A stretch of DNA of 64,000 nucleotides from Kalmusia sp. IMI 367209 (lineage: Eukaryota; Ascomycota; Dothideomycetes; Pleosporales; Didymosphaeriaceae): NCBI GenBank assembly GCA_027946365.1, contig JAPEUQ010000008.1:1798001-1862000 (forward strand). The letters are read 5' to 3'. Positions 45,035 through 56,132 of the stretch are shown in pieces. The notes under the pieces are model-generated. The model did not search any database and was not told where the DNA came from. It saw only the letters and a list, made by a program, of their open reading frames with translations. The position numbers were made by a program, and so were the translations under genes. Each line of letters begins with the position of its first letter. The stretch's first letter is position 1.

Positions 45035-46624
45035 ATGAAGTTCTCACTCTTGTCATTCGTTTCTTGTGCGACCACTGCTTTCGCAAATTATGCTGAAACG
45101 AACGGTTCTAGCCTGCTCACAGTCAAAACTTCCACCGGGATATACACCAGCCTAATTGATCCCAAATTTCCCAAAACACGCCAATTTCGCTCTGTCGCCT
45201 TCGCCGAACCGCCAATCCAGTCGCGCCGATGGCTGCCCCCCCAAAGGCTCTCTCCATCCAGCGAACACCACTACTCTCATAATCTACCCTCATCCTGCCC
45301 ACAATTCATATCCTCAATCCCGTCGTTGTTGAGTGAATATTTTGCAGAGGGCGCCCTGATATACAATGGAGACCAGAATCACACCTCCGGTCTCGTTGGC
45401 GCAGCCACGTCGGAAGACTGTCTCTACCTCGCCATTTGGACGCCCTCAAACGCCACATCTTCCTCAAAATTACCCGTCCTGGTTTTTCTGCCGGGAGGAG
45501 GCTTTCAAGGCGGCGGTATCAATTCCGGTTACTACAACCCAGCGCACTGGATCGAGCGCTCGCAGTCGCATATTGTCGTTACGGTCAACTACCGTCTCAA
45601 CATCTTCGGCTTCCCGAACGCAAGAGGTCTAAATGATCAGAATCTGGGCATCTTGGACCAGAGGGTAGCGCTTGAGTGGCTCAGGGATAATATCAAAGCA
45701 TTTGGTGGCGATGCGGACGCTATCGTGCAGTGGGGGCAATCAGCAGGAAGCATGTCGAGTGATGTGCATGCTCATGCATTCTATGATGATCCAATTGCCC
45801 GTGCGTATTTTCTAATGTCTGGAACGGTTTTTAGCGGGTCTGCGGTCACTGATACCGCATCTTCGAATTTTACGTTCGTAGCACAACACTTTGGATGCGC
45901 CGGCACCAACGGGAACGACAGTGTAAGGGAGCTAGACTGCATGCGCAGGGTCCCTTTCGAGCAGATTTCGAATTTCGTCGGGCAGTATGGGGACAACGGC
46001 GCAACCCCTGCTTTGTCTTTCCTACCCGTTGTGGACGACCGCATCATCTTCTCCAACTACACTGCACGAGCGAGCGCAGGCAAAGTCGCACGCCTACCAA
46101 TTATACTCTCGAACACGGCCAACGAGGCCAGTTCGCTAGTCCCTTTTCCAGCAGACAAACCAACCGCAGGGTTTCCCCAGGAACTCATTCTCGCCACCGA
46201 ACTTGCAGGTTTCATTTGTCCGACATACAGCTCAACACTTGAGCGCAATGCCGTATCCGTCCCGGTCTACCGCTACCAGTATGCAGGTTTATATCCAAAC
46301 CTCAATCCGCTGGTATGGACAGGTGCATATCACGGTGAGGATATACCAATGGTATTCGGGACGTACGGTCTTGTGAAAGGGGTTGGAGATGTTCCTCAGC
46401 TCGAGGTGGAAACCAGTCGGGTGATGCAAGAGCATATCCTTGCGTTCGTGAAGGATCCTTATCATGGTCCTCAGAAGCTTGGTTGGAGCGCTATGGATGT
46501 TGCGGCTACGAACGACGAGAAGCTGATTCGCTTTGGGACGGGTGGTAAGGCAGTGCAGTATGTAGACAGCATTCAGGTGGATGGAGTGTGCCAGGGCCAG
46601 GGGGAGTACGATGCATTTCCTTGA
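45035..46624 (+). CDS. Secreted type B carboxylesterase, GQSAG variant
   Basis: Intronless, 529 aa. The signal peptide is MKFSLLSFVSCATTAFA. The fold shows all family blocks: EDCLYLAIW, the oxyanion loop FLPGGGFQGGG, NQNLG-like DQNLGILDQRVALEWLRDNI, the nucleophile elbow QWGQSAGS with Ser236, the acid-residue region NTANEASS and the catalytic His in AYHGEDIPMVFG. The elbow reads GQSAG instead of the usual GESAG. At least five Asn-glycosylation sequons are present. It differs from its head-to-head neighbour in having no introns, so the two are not a recent tandem duplicate. The substrate is unknown; members cleave esters of fatty acids, aromatic acids or lactones outside the cell. Confidence 0.93.
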   Translation: MKFSLLSFVSCATTAFANYAETNGSSLLTVKTSTGIYTSLIDPKFPKTRQFRSVAFAEPPIQSRRWLPPQRLSPSSEHHYSHNLPSSCPQFISSIPSLLSEYFAEGALIYNGDQNHTSGLVGAATSEDCLYLAIWTPSNATSSSKLPVLVFLPGGGFQGGGINSGYYNPAHWIERSQSHIVVTVNYRLNIFGFPNARGLNDQNLGILDQRVALEWLRDNIKAFGGDADAIVQWGQSAGSMSSDVHAHAFYDDPIARAYFLMSGTVFSGSAVTDTASSNFTFVAQHFGCAGTNGNDSVRELDCMRRVPFEQISNFVGQYGDNGATPALSFLPVVDDRIIFSNYTARASAGKVARLPIILSNTANEASSLVPFPADKPTAGFPQELILATELAGFICPTYSSTLERNAVSVPVYRYQYAGLYPNLNPLVWTGAYHGEDIPMVFGTYGLVKGVGDVPQLEVETSRVMQEHILAFVKDPYHGPQKLGWSAMDVAATNDEKLIRFGTGGKAVQYVDSIQVDGVCQGQGEYDAFP

Positions 46625-47364
46625 GCTGGGTCGTATCACACTTTACGGAGATAATTGAGCTGTTACATGACACTGTAGGTTTCGTTGAGAGACCTGTTGT
46701 ACAGACTGGACCGGTGGATATATCGTATCGATTAAGCCAAAACTCGAATAATCATCGAGCTCCGAAGCTGTATAGGTGGAAGTGCAGATCCATAGGCAAG
46801 TGAATATCATTACAAAGCTTGTCGATAATAAGCACACCCTCCTTATGTGATGACTCTCCACTCACACTGTTGCTCCGTCCGCCTTTGAGCCTGATGGAGC
46901 GCTAATAGCTGATCGTAAGGTGCACTTCTTCCAGTCACCGCCCTCTTCGAGCCCATGCTATGACTCTTGCATGCTAGACTTCTTGCACAGAATCCTCCAT
47001 TAGGCAGCGACACGCCACACTGTCTCTCGACATCGACCGGTGGGCTGCTGTTGGCTTGCATAGTGCTACACTTAGGAACGAGATCACATGAGAAGCTGGT
47101 CAGCGGCGCATTGGAGTAATTATGAGCATGAAGTCAAATATGCTGGTGGACGTAGAGAGCAATGATGACGGTAGGGAGCGTGCGTCCTCTCACATTGAAG
47201 CATTAGGCGCTGACTAAGGCGGGCTTAGGGTTGTCGATCTTGGCATGCGATGCTTCAACGAACTTCACAGCTCCGCGTTACAGTCCGCAGAAGGCTACAA
47301 GCGACGACTCCGTCCATTGACCCTCCTGACCGCCAATTGCACCCCTGCGAGCTCGGAGCCCACA
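46625..47364. other. Intergenic, no gene
   Basis: 740 bp between the esterase and the complex I subunit. All frames are at most 77 codons and unremarkable. Confidence 0.5.
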
Positions 47365-48085
47365 ATGGCGGCCAAAAATGCGTCGCAGCGCTTCGTGGTA
47401 CGCCTAGCAAACCCTCTTAACGCCCATCTTCACGTTCTTCCTCCCTCGACTCGCCCAGCTTCGAAAGGCCACTACTGATGCTACTCCATGTAGAAATACA
47501 CACTCGAGCCCAAGGGCATCTATTCCAAGATCCAGCGCTTCCTCGCCATCGACCCTAATCGCTCAACTGGTGTCCCCATGAACCCGACCTTTCGTAACCC
47601 GCCGCCGGGCGCCACCGATCCCGCAACCTACGACGACCCCGTCACCGTCCCCGCCGCCGATATCGCAGAGAACCCTTACTGGAAGCGCGACGTGCGACGC
47701 CGGTACCCTCAGCTCTCGACGGTAACACAGGCCGATGCCGTAGCTCTGTTGGAAGTAGGAAGCGCGGCCGCGCCGAAGCAGGAATTGATTGGCGAGGCGG
47801 GTTCGAAGCAACTGGTTGCTGCGCAAGAGGAAGGCGTGAAGGGGTTGGCAGTGGCATTTGAGAAGAACACTGAGTTGGCGAAGGATGTGTTGGGGCCGGG
47901 TGGGTTGCCTCCGTTGCCGAGCGGGATGCACGTTAGTGCGCTTGGGAAGAAGCAATATGAAATCGATGAGACACACGGATACCCTGAGCAGTAAGTCTTA
48001 ATCTAGTCTCATAGGAATAGGTGGAAAAACAGCTGCGACAAGATGCTAATCGTCGAGCAGATACCCTTGCCGGCAATTCCAGTAG
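47365..48085 (+). CDS. NADH-ubiquinone oxidoreductase 21.3 kDa-type subunit (complex I)
   Basis: Accessory subunit of mitochondrial complex I, as in the Neurospora 21.3 kDa subunit. Exons are 47365-47397, 47494-47990 and 48061-48085, giving 184 aa. The first exon is only 11 codons (MAAKNASQRFV) and joins in phase 0 to KYTLEPKGIYSKIQRFLAID. Then come DPNRSTGVPMNPTFRNPPPG, ENPYWKRDVRRRYP and a helical C-terminal half. The last exon, after a GCTAAT branch point, supplies the conserved end YPCRQFQ. No strong cleavable presequence is visible, as in other members. The tiny first and last exons make this gene easy to truncate in automatic calls. Confidence 0.92.
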
Positions 48086-48457
48086 AACGTGGCTCAAGCT
48101 CGAGCATAGGTCCCGTAGATGCACTGTAAATATGACCTCTTGATTTCTTTGTGTGAAGACTAGCACATTGTTCTGTGTCAAGCTCGAATGGTTTTGTTTT
48201 CTCGGCTTGAGCGTCGCCGTCTTCATAATCAGCTGAATTCTCTCAACCTATCGCATACCAATCAGGTGCATTCTAATATCAAAAAAGGTATTGGCTACGA
48301 GCATTCATCTTTTGGCTCGAGTGGATCTCTACCGCTGCGCTGGCTGCCTGGGTTGTGATTTGAGGAGCTTTTGTTGAGTCCTAGCGTCGTCGTGCCTTCC
48401 TCACTGTCCTCGTCGCGCTTCAACTCGGCAGGCAGGCGGCTGTCAACTTCGCCCACC
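48086..48457. other. Intergenic, no gene
   Basis: 372 bp upstream of the RING-protein gene. Nothing beyond presumed 3' flank and promoter. Confidence 0.5.
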
Positions 48458-51056
48458 ATGCCTTCTCTCCTTTCCTCCAAACTGCACACAAAGACAACTC
48501 TCAGCATGAGTGTGAAGGCGCAGCCCGACCCTGAGGGTGAGGGCGTCACGCCCCTCGACTGTATCTTCGCCTGCTCAGTATGCGGCGACTCATTTTCGGA
48601 TCTTTACCAAGAGCACGACACCGTGCATGGCCTTTCGGATGGCATCAACCCCAGGGAACGCCTGGTGACGCGCCTCTACGTTGCTTCATGCTGCCACGTC
48701 ATCTGCATCAAGCACATCGAAAGCGGCAGCGGTAAGTTCCTCGCGTCTCGTGTCGCCATATCACTAATCCTTCTACGGTTCTAGGGCCTGCCTTTCATAA
48801 GGCTGGCCAGCAGCCTCAGGCATCGTGTCCAGTGTGTATAAGAGAGAACAGTGACGACACGCTTCGGCAGTTGTTCTCTGTGCGTGGGTTCAATAAAGAC
48901 GAACATGATCCGGCAATCCCTCAATTCTGGTTCAAAGCCCCCCCGATGAAGCTAGAGGGCAAGGACAAGGAGATGGAAGCCCTGAGGGTGCGTCCCTGTC
49001 ACTTTCTATGGTACTCACCTTGCTGACTATTTTCAGTTCCAGTATCTCGCCCTCATTCGGTACAGCAAGAACGTTACCATAGCTTACAAGCGAGTGATGA
49101 AGGATACTGCCGAATGCGAGGCCAAACTACGAAGCATGCAGGATCTAGCATCCGGAAAACATGCGAAAGCGCTTTCGCTCGAGCACGAGCTTGAGGAGCT
49201 CCGTCCGCTTCAGCGGGAAGTGCAAAAGCTGCATAGACTTGAAGCGCGGCTGCCTGCCATTGAGCACTACCTTAAGCTTCTCCCAAAACTAGCCGAGTAG
49301 GTTCCAATGTGATCAGCTCATTCACGCTTCGCTAACGTTCCATAGGCAGAACGACATGATGCAGCATCGTCTAGCTTCGCTAGGAATCTCAATGTCTCTA
49401 GAACCAATACCGAACTTCAATGAGCCTTTTCCTCTCGATGCAAATGGCAACTTCGTCGAAGAAGATGAAGACCTCGCATATTTGGAGTTGCAAAAGACAG
49501 GCTCCAGTCACACGATAGGGGGATCTACACACCACACTGGTGTTGAAGAGCTCGAAGCAACTTCTAATTCTCAATCGCAGCGACCGCTCAAACGATCGAG
49601 ACTGGATTCTCCTGTGCGAGCGAACAGTACTCACGCCACACCTTCAAGCCGAGACCTGATGCCACCCCCATCTAAGCCACTATCCAGAATGAAATCGATT
49701 CGGAAGATAATTCCAAACATACGCAACAAACTTTCGAACGGACGGCTCACCCCAGCACGAGCTCGCAAGCCTGTAGCCGGTCTAGACATACAAATGTATG
49801 ACAACGATCAATGTGAAAACGTCAATTATCCTATGCAGCTTGACAGTGTTGACGAACGGCCACCTTCTCGTCACAGGTCACAGCCAAGAAAACAATATAT
49901 GTCAGGCGCCTTGCCAGCGGGCCATGGCCGTCAAGTGAACACACCATCCCAATCACGACTACTTACAGGCCTTGGTATTTACAACAGCAATTCAGATTTT
50001 ACTTTTGAAGTTCCTTCGCAGGCTAAGTTGAAGAGCCAGCGATCCGGCGAACTACCTGCTGAGCCGTCATACATACGTCTCTTAGATGGACTCGGTCATG
50101 ATACCAATCTTGATCTCGGGCTCGAGGATCCACGGTGTTCCACTCAGGTTGAGCAGTCTATTGCTTACCAGGCCAGCCAGCGTGAACATCAAGCTCAACC
50201 TAACAGCAAAACACAAAACCACCGGCACTGGCACTTTGGTCATGCCTTCTTACAGCAGTCGCCCGTCAACGCTAATTCGTCTTCAGCTCAACTGAATCGT
50301 GATCTGGATCATAGCAGACAAACCCATGGAATGATTGTCAATGGTCATCCGGATCGTGATTTCACGAATCCAGTCACTCCAGCACCTACTCGCTTCCGAC
50401 GACCCGCAGATGGAGTAGACAGTGTAGTAAGTCCTTTCTTTGGAAGCAGCAGTCATCATTCGCAGCCATTTTCGAGGACCCAGTTCGCTGAACCAGAGGC
50501 TAGTTCAACTCGCTCCGTCGGTTATCGATTGCACCACCTAAAGCCGTCTACGGAAATGGATTGGTATGAGCCTCGTAGTCTTAATGGGTTATCATTTTTC
50601 GACTCGCCTCTTAACGAGAGAAATGAACGCATCGAGTGGAGGCGTGGAAAAAGAACTCAAGAACAAATGGCTCCTTCATCGCACCAAGCTTCAAGTATCG
50701 ACTCTCGGGGTCTCCTCTTGAGACCAGATATAGGTCATGCCCCGGCTCAAGCTGATATCACATGCGGTTTTCGCCATCGACTTGATTCAAGACAACCATC
50801 TACACAGTCTCAAAAAGCAATCGCTTTTCCACTCTCCTGTCATCCTTCGCACCCTCGAGCCAGCCGTCTTCCATCATCAATGCCGTCTATGATATCTAGC
50901 AACACGTCCGTTCGGCCAAAACCTCAGAGGGAAAAATTGGGGTTGGTCGGAGTAAGCAGCAGCCAGTACCTACGGCCGAACATCTCCGGACACACATTTA
51001 CAAGGCCGGTGAGGACAGGCGATGCAAGTAGTGGGAGGCGCGTTATACAAAGGTAA
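48458..51056 (+). CDS. RING-type zinc-finger and coiled-coil protein
   Basis: Four exons (48458-48731, 48785-48987, 49037-49296, 49346-51056) join to 815 aa. The N-terminus holds a RING-like cysteine/histidine array: CIFACSVCGD, then CCHVICIKH and, after intron 1, SCPVC. The spacing suits a C3HC4-type E3 ligase. A conserved-looking block DPAIPQFWFKAPPMKLEGKD follows, then a coiled coil (LSLEHELEELRPLQREVQKL) and a long disordered tail rich in Ser, Pro, Arg and Gln. The layout resembles the Zip3/HEI10-type meiotic ligases in outline only; I do not claim that identity. Starts at 48458 and 48506 are both possible. Probably nuclear ubiquitin- or SUMO-related. Confidence 0.8.
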
Positions 51057-52230
51057 AAGAGTCTTAATGTATATATCAGATTGTTCTCAATTTGCGATGG
51101 CTTATGCATTGTGTGCTTTCTATGGTCGGGAATGTTATCGGGATCTCTCGAATGTTTCGTAGGTGCATACCGTCTTACGGACAGTTGGAAAGAGGACATG
51201 GATGGAGCTTGAGCTCTTGGAATGCGTACCACCTGAGTCTGTTAGTCTAAGACAATGATCACACGGAATTCTCCAACGATCTGACTTTTGTTGCTGGTGA
51301 TTGGTCGCTCGCCGGGGGGAAGGAACACAAGTGACGCATTAGTCGATAGTGTTCCGTCAAACAAAATCAGGTCACGCCTCTCACTTTCACCAATAGACAA
51401 GTCTAGATACGCGACCTAGCTCGTTCTGCTCCAAGCTCGAACCTACTCGGACCCCGGGACGGCTCTCCTATTAACCAAGACCTAACAATCACTTGCGATT
51501 TTAGTGCATTTGCCAGTGCTCCACTCCAATACGTCAACTGCGAAGGTTAAGCACAGTCGAGTAGACGCTTTGAAATATTACCGCTTTGAATGCGGAGCAA
51601 GACTTCCGTCCCTCTATACAACTGCGGACCGTGTCCCAGAGACCAGGTTGATCACAGTGCAGCCTTGGATTTCGGCGAAATTGTTATGCAAGAGAAGACG
51701 CATTCAATATGCCAGGCTTCTAGGTATCGGCCTTTAATATGCGAAGCGGCGTTGATTGGTTGAAGCCTATAATCGCCTCGGCGTTTCAAGACGTGCGCGT
51801 CAAATTTGCACGACGTCACGGCACTCCAGTGTGTTTCGAATCGGGACGTCTGTAAATTTGATGGTTTCCGCGAATAGGAACCCTTGTCTCCCCGCAACGC
51901 CAACTCTTAATTCCCCACCACTCGTGTTACCTAAGCCAGGCTTTAATCTGAGCAAGTGTGAACAAGCAATTTATCCTCGGCTTTGTCTAGCTCGATGTGG
52001 GATGGGGAAGCGTTGAGCCGCAATATGGACTGTGGGCGTTGATGAGGGACCGGCTTGAGCTGGGATGTGGTTTCATTTGGAGAGCGGACAGAAGGTTGCC
52101 GTGCTAGAATGGGGTCGGTCTAGCGTTTTGGTTTAGCAAAGGAAGTATAAAGATGGTAGTGTCTTGCACATAGGGGAGGGTGGCTTTGCTACACTCCTTC
52201 GACGATAACCTATTCGGACGGCTCTCAACT
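51057..52230. other. Intergenic, no gene
   Basis: 1.17 kb between the RING gene and the endoglucanase. Small featureless frames only. An inverted CCAATCA (ATTGG at 51300-51304) is present. Confidence 0.5.
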
Positions 52231-53214
52231 ATGCGCTTCGAACTTTTGGCTACGGCCGCTTTGGCCTCAACTGCGGTCGCACAGACCAGGAAGCTGAAGT
52301 GGTTCGGTATCAATGAGTCTGGTGCAGAGTTTGGCGAGGGAACGTACCCTGGGGTATACGGCAAAAATTATATCTGGTACGACTACAACACGATTGACCA
52401 GTTCATCGCCCAAGGAATGAACATGTTTCGCCTAAATTTTGCCATGGAGCGCCTCACACCAAACTCACTCACGGGAAGCTTCGATGCTGCATATCTGGGC
52501 AATTTGACAGAGCAAGTAAATTACATCACGAAGAAGGGTGCCTACGCCATGATCCAACCACATAACTACGGCCGCTTTTACTCAAACATCATTACCGATA
52601 CCGCTGGTTTCAAGACCTGGTGGCAGAACCTAGCAGCCAAATTCAAAGACAATGAGCTTGTCGTTTTTGATACAAACAATGAGTACCACGACATGGACCA
52701 AACTCTCGTATTCAACCTCAACCAAGCGAGCATTGATGGCATCCGCGCAGCTGGTGCGACGAAGCAGTATATCACACCCGAGGGAAATTCTTGGTCAGGT
52801 GCATGGACTTGGGTGAGCAGCGGCAACGGCGCGAGTCTTGTGAATTTGAAGGACCCGCAGAACAAGTTGGTGTATCAAATGCATCAGTACCTCGACACCG
52901 ATGGATCTGGGACGCACGCAGAATGTGTTTCTACCACCATCTTCAAGGAACGTCTACAAGCTGCTACTCAATGGCTCAAGGATAACAAGAAGGTGGGCGT
53001 CATCGGAGAATTCGCTGGTGGCAACAACACACAATGCATCACTGCTCTCCAAGATGGTTTGTCGTACCTAGGCCAGAACTCGGATGTTTGGTATGGTGCG
53101 CTGTGGTGGGCTGCAGGCCCTTGCTGGGCCGATTATATGTACAACATGGAGCCAACTAGCGGAACGGCCTGGAAGGTTGTGCTGCCGAAGATCAAGAGCT
53201 ACTTTATCTCATAG
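52231..53214 (+). CDS. Secreted GH5 endo-beta-1,4-glucanase
   Basis: Glycoside hydrolase family 5 (subfamily 5-like) cellulase that cleaves internal bonds in cellulose. Intronless, 327 aa. The signal peptide is MRFELLATAALASTAVAQ. The GH5 marks are KWFGINESGAEFGE, the Arg-containing FRLNFAMERL, IQPHNYGRF, the acid/base Glu151 in FDTNNEYHDM, the HQYLDTDGSGTH loop and the nucleophile Glu260 in GVIGEFAGG. The C-terminal WWAAGPCW is typical. There is no cellulose-binding module, so it acts as a bare catalytic domain. It is likely induced on plant polymers and subject to carbon repression in general, but I identified no specific promoter site. Confidence 0.95.
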   Translation: MRFELLATAALASTAVAQTRKLKWFGINESGAEFGEGTYPGVYGKNYIWYDYNTIDQFIAQGMNMFRLNFAMERLTPNSLTGSFDAAYLGNLTEQVNYITKKGAYAMIQPHNYGRFYSNIITDTAGFKTWWQNLAAKFKDNELVVFDTNNEYHDMDQTLVFNLNQASIDGIRAAGATKQYITPEGNSWSGAWTWVSSGNGASLVNLKDPQNKLVYQMHQYLDTDGSGTHAECVSTTIFKERLQAATQWLKDNKKVGVIGEFAGGNNTQCITALQDGLSYLGQNSDVWYGALWWAAGPCWADYMYNMEPTSGTAWKVVLPKIKSYFIS

Positions 53215-54470
53215 AATAAGTTGGACATGAATGAGAGGGAGAGCTTCGCTTCTTGTGTATACTCTTATTTCACCACTGTTTGAAAACCACGTCATGCACG
53301 ATTGGCTGAGCTCTAAGTGTTCTTTTGCAAGATTTTTAGGTGATTGCTGGCTGAGAACGGTGTTGGCCATTGCTAGCGAGGCCGATTACAGTCGATGCTT
53401 CAATATCTGATCCTGTATCCTAGTATAGGATTCCTGCAAAGCCGTCTACAGCCTATCACAAAGTTCTCCCGCTCCCCTCTTCCCCATCCTGTCTACCCTT
53501 CACTCATCACAGCAAAAGCACCCCATTCGGTTGACTACACGAGTCTATCCCTCGTATTAGCAAATCTAACTTATTCCCAGTTGTTCAACGATTCTTTCTC
53601 ATAAGGGTCCTCACGTATCCATCCAGACATGAATGCACACTGGCGGCGTTTGGCGTACATTTGAAGTAGCACGTCACTTCTATGGGACTTCCGAGGGCCA
53701 TGATGATGAACAAGATGGCGAAGGTAGTGGCATGGATGCGCATTGTAACAGAATTTGGTAATCAGAGTTCCCATAAAATAATATGCTATTATAATCTCAA
53801 TGAAGTAAGGGGGGCAGTTGTAGTAAAGCGAGAGATGCAGAGTGTAAATGATCTCTATCCATGATCCGCTATATAATTTTTTCAAAATCAAATCAATGCG
53901 TTTGACGCGTGTACATCGTATTCGATGAAAAGAGCAAATGGTGGATTGTGGAGGAAGGAAGGAGATATCAGATCTTTGCGCGCCGAATTTCGGAGATGAG
54001 CGGCTGTTATATAAGATAGGCTGATCTTGCAGCGTAGCAGGCTTTGTACAAGCGCGATGACACGCAAGGTGGGAGAAATAGGTTGCATGACGTCGCAGCA
54101 GCCATTTCTGGACCTTCGTATAGAAATTTGACGTGCATTTATCTTTCGATATCTCTTATCGGATCATCAGATACAATGGGGCTAAATGAAACCAAGCGAG
54201 GCATATGCATTTGATACTTTGTGAAGATTATGCGCTTCTCACGGCAGTGCATCGTATTCTTCGCAGCTGCTTGATTAGTGGCTAAATAGACCATCCGAAA
54301 AGAAAACTGCTCTTGAGCGGGGCTCGAAAACATCTCAAGCGGTTGTTGATGTCTTGAGTCGTGATCAGGAACCATTGTAGTGACTAAGCATGTCTACATA
54401 CTCTCTTTCAACGCATACGCAATCGCTTCTACTGACCATCACCTCCCATATACCTTGAGCTAACAATCGA
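53215..54470. other. Intergenic, no gene
   Basis: 1.26 kb of AT-leaning DNA between the endoglucanase and the NmrA-type gene. Open frames reach only about 106 codons and are featureless. Confidence 0.5.
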
Positions 54471-55462
54471 CTACACTTTCCCCTCCCACGCCTTCGTCAA
54501 ATATTCTTCAAGGCCAGAGAACTTGTAATCGGGAAACCTCTCATTCCACGTGGTACCCACATCCCAACTTCCCCTCAAAATCCCCCTAAAAAACATAATC
54601 ACAAATTCCTTCGAGAATCTTTCCCGATTTTCAACCGGAATGACCGGATGGCTTGCCTGTGGCACCCAACTTGTCTTCAACTGCCCCTTTTCAATGTCCT
54701 CTCCCTTGACGTATTCAACCGTCCATTCACCAGGCCTCAATTTCTTCCCAAGAGCAAGCAGCTCATTGATATTAGTGCGCGCCCCGCGCATATCGCCAGT
54801 CGTTGGCCAGACCCGTTCATCAGACAACGCTCGCTCTAGCATATCCGATATATCTGCAATCGCAGTCACAACGATTGGTTGATCCCCACCATCGAGCACC
54901 ATCGCCCTCCTCTTCTCAAAGTCAATGAAGAATGGCCAGGTGATGAGTCCTGGACTCAGGGGATTCGGATGAGCGAAATAATCCATGAAGATACTTGGTT
55001 GAAAAAGACAGTATTCTAGTTTTTTCTCTTTGCTATTCAATTCTTCTAAGTAGGCGGCAATGATGTCTTTGTTGGTGTACTGCGGGACCCCAGAATGATT
55101 CTTGATGCCCCATTCTGAAGGGGCGAAGCGCTTAACACCTGCTTCAATGCAAGCGTGGATTAGATTCTTCTGCACAATGCTGTCGGTGTCGAGGTGCACG
55201 ACGAGGAAGCTGAGGCAGACGTCGTAGCCTTTGAGCGCGAGAGTGAGAGACGCGCGGTCATTATAGTCAATCTTCTTGTAAGAGACACCAGGAGAGGGTA
55301 TGGTGGGGTTCGAGCGCGTTAATATGGTGATCTCGTGGTTTCCTGAAGCGATGGGGGTGCGGAGGATTTCTGTTGCAACGTCTGGAGAGGTGTAAGCAGA
55401 TGCGGGAAGCGGAGGTATCGGGACGTACTGCCTGTGCCGCCGGCTACAGCGATGCGTACCAT
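54471..55462 (-). CDS. NmrA-like / isoflavone-reductase-type NAD(P)-binding protein
   Basis: Atypical short-chain dehydrogenase of the NmrA/PCBER group; members are either small-molecule reductases or redox sensors. Exon 1 is only 34 nt (55462-55429) and joins exon 2 (55381-54471) through a GTACGT donor to build the nucleotide-binding signature RIAVAGGTGNVATEIL. The product is 314 aa. KRFAPSEWGIKNHSG, the typical family block with the SEWG turn, is mid-protein. The Tyr/Lys pair of classical SDRs is replaced, as usual in this group. No signal peptide, so cytosolic. Substrate unknown; there is no obvious biosynthetic neighbour. The tiny first exon is easy to miss. Confidence 0.92.
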
Positions 55463-56132
55463 TTCAGAGATTGAGTAGGTACCTTCGGGTTCAAGGGGTG
55501 TATGATATTTGAGGTACTTGAACCGGGAAGTCTTCTCTTTATGTCTAAAACCGTGCCGAACCTTAAGCCCACAGCCGGACTACTCTGCCGACGATCCCAG
55601 TCGCTCTGAACGGCTAGGTAGGACACACTAGACTAAAGATGGTTCAGTCGTGCGTCTTCGAACTAGGGTAAATACCTTACTCGCGCGGAAAGTACCCAGA
55701 GGTACCCTGCGCCATACTCCATTGCGGATTTTGGCGGGGCTAACAGCACAAAGTGGGTCCGACCTCAAAGTTTGGAACTAGAAATGTGAAAGGGTAGATG
55801 TAAGTATTTGAGTGTCTCCTTGAGAAGGAGGATCGAATATTGAATGCATCGTGAGCCTTCTAGTGATACGTGACACAAGAAGCTCGATTGGGAGTCCAAA
55901 AGGAAGAGATATGCCCTGTGGCCTTAAAGACCTTATCCCCGTGTGCACATTACTTTAAAACTTGGCTGTTGAGTGCAAAACGTTTCTGTGAACGGGTTGC
56001 AGGCCAATAAAGTTGGTGGGTGTAGGTACCAAGCGAATAAGCACATAATTTTATCCAAGGATAGATCACAAGCGTCTACAAAGGTTATCTCACATACAGT
56101 ATGGATCCTGAAAATTCGTTCGAAAGTGCCTT
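55463..56132. other. Intergenic, no gene
   Basis: 670 bp. No frame of interest. Confidence 0.5.
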
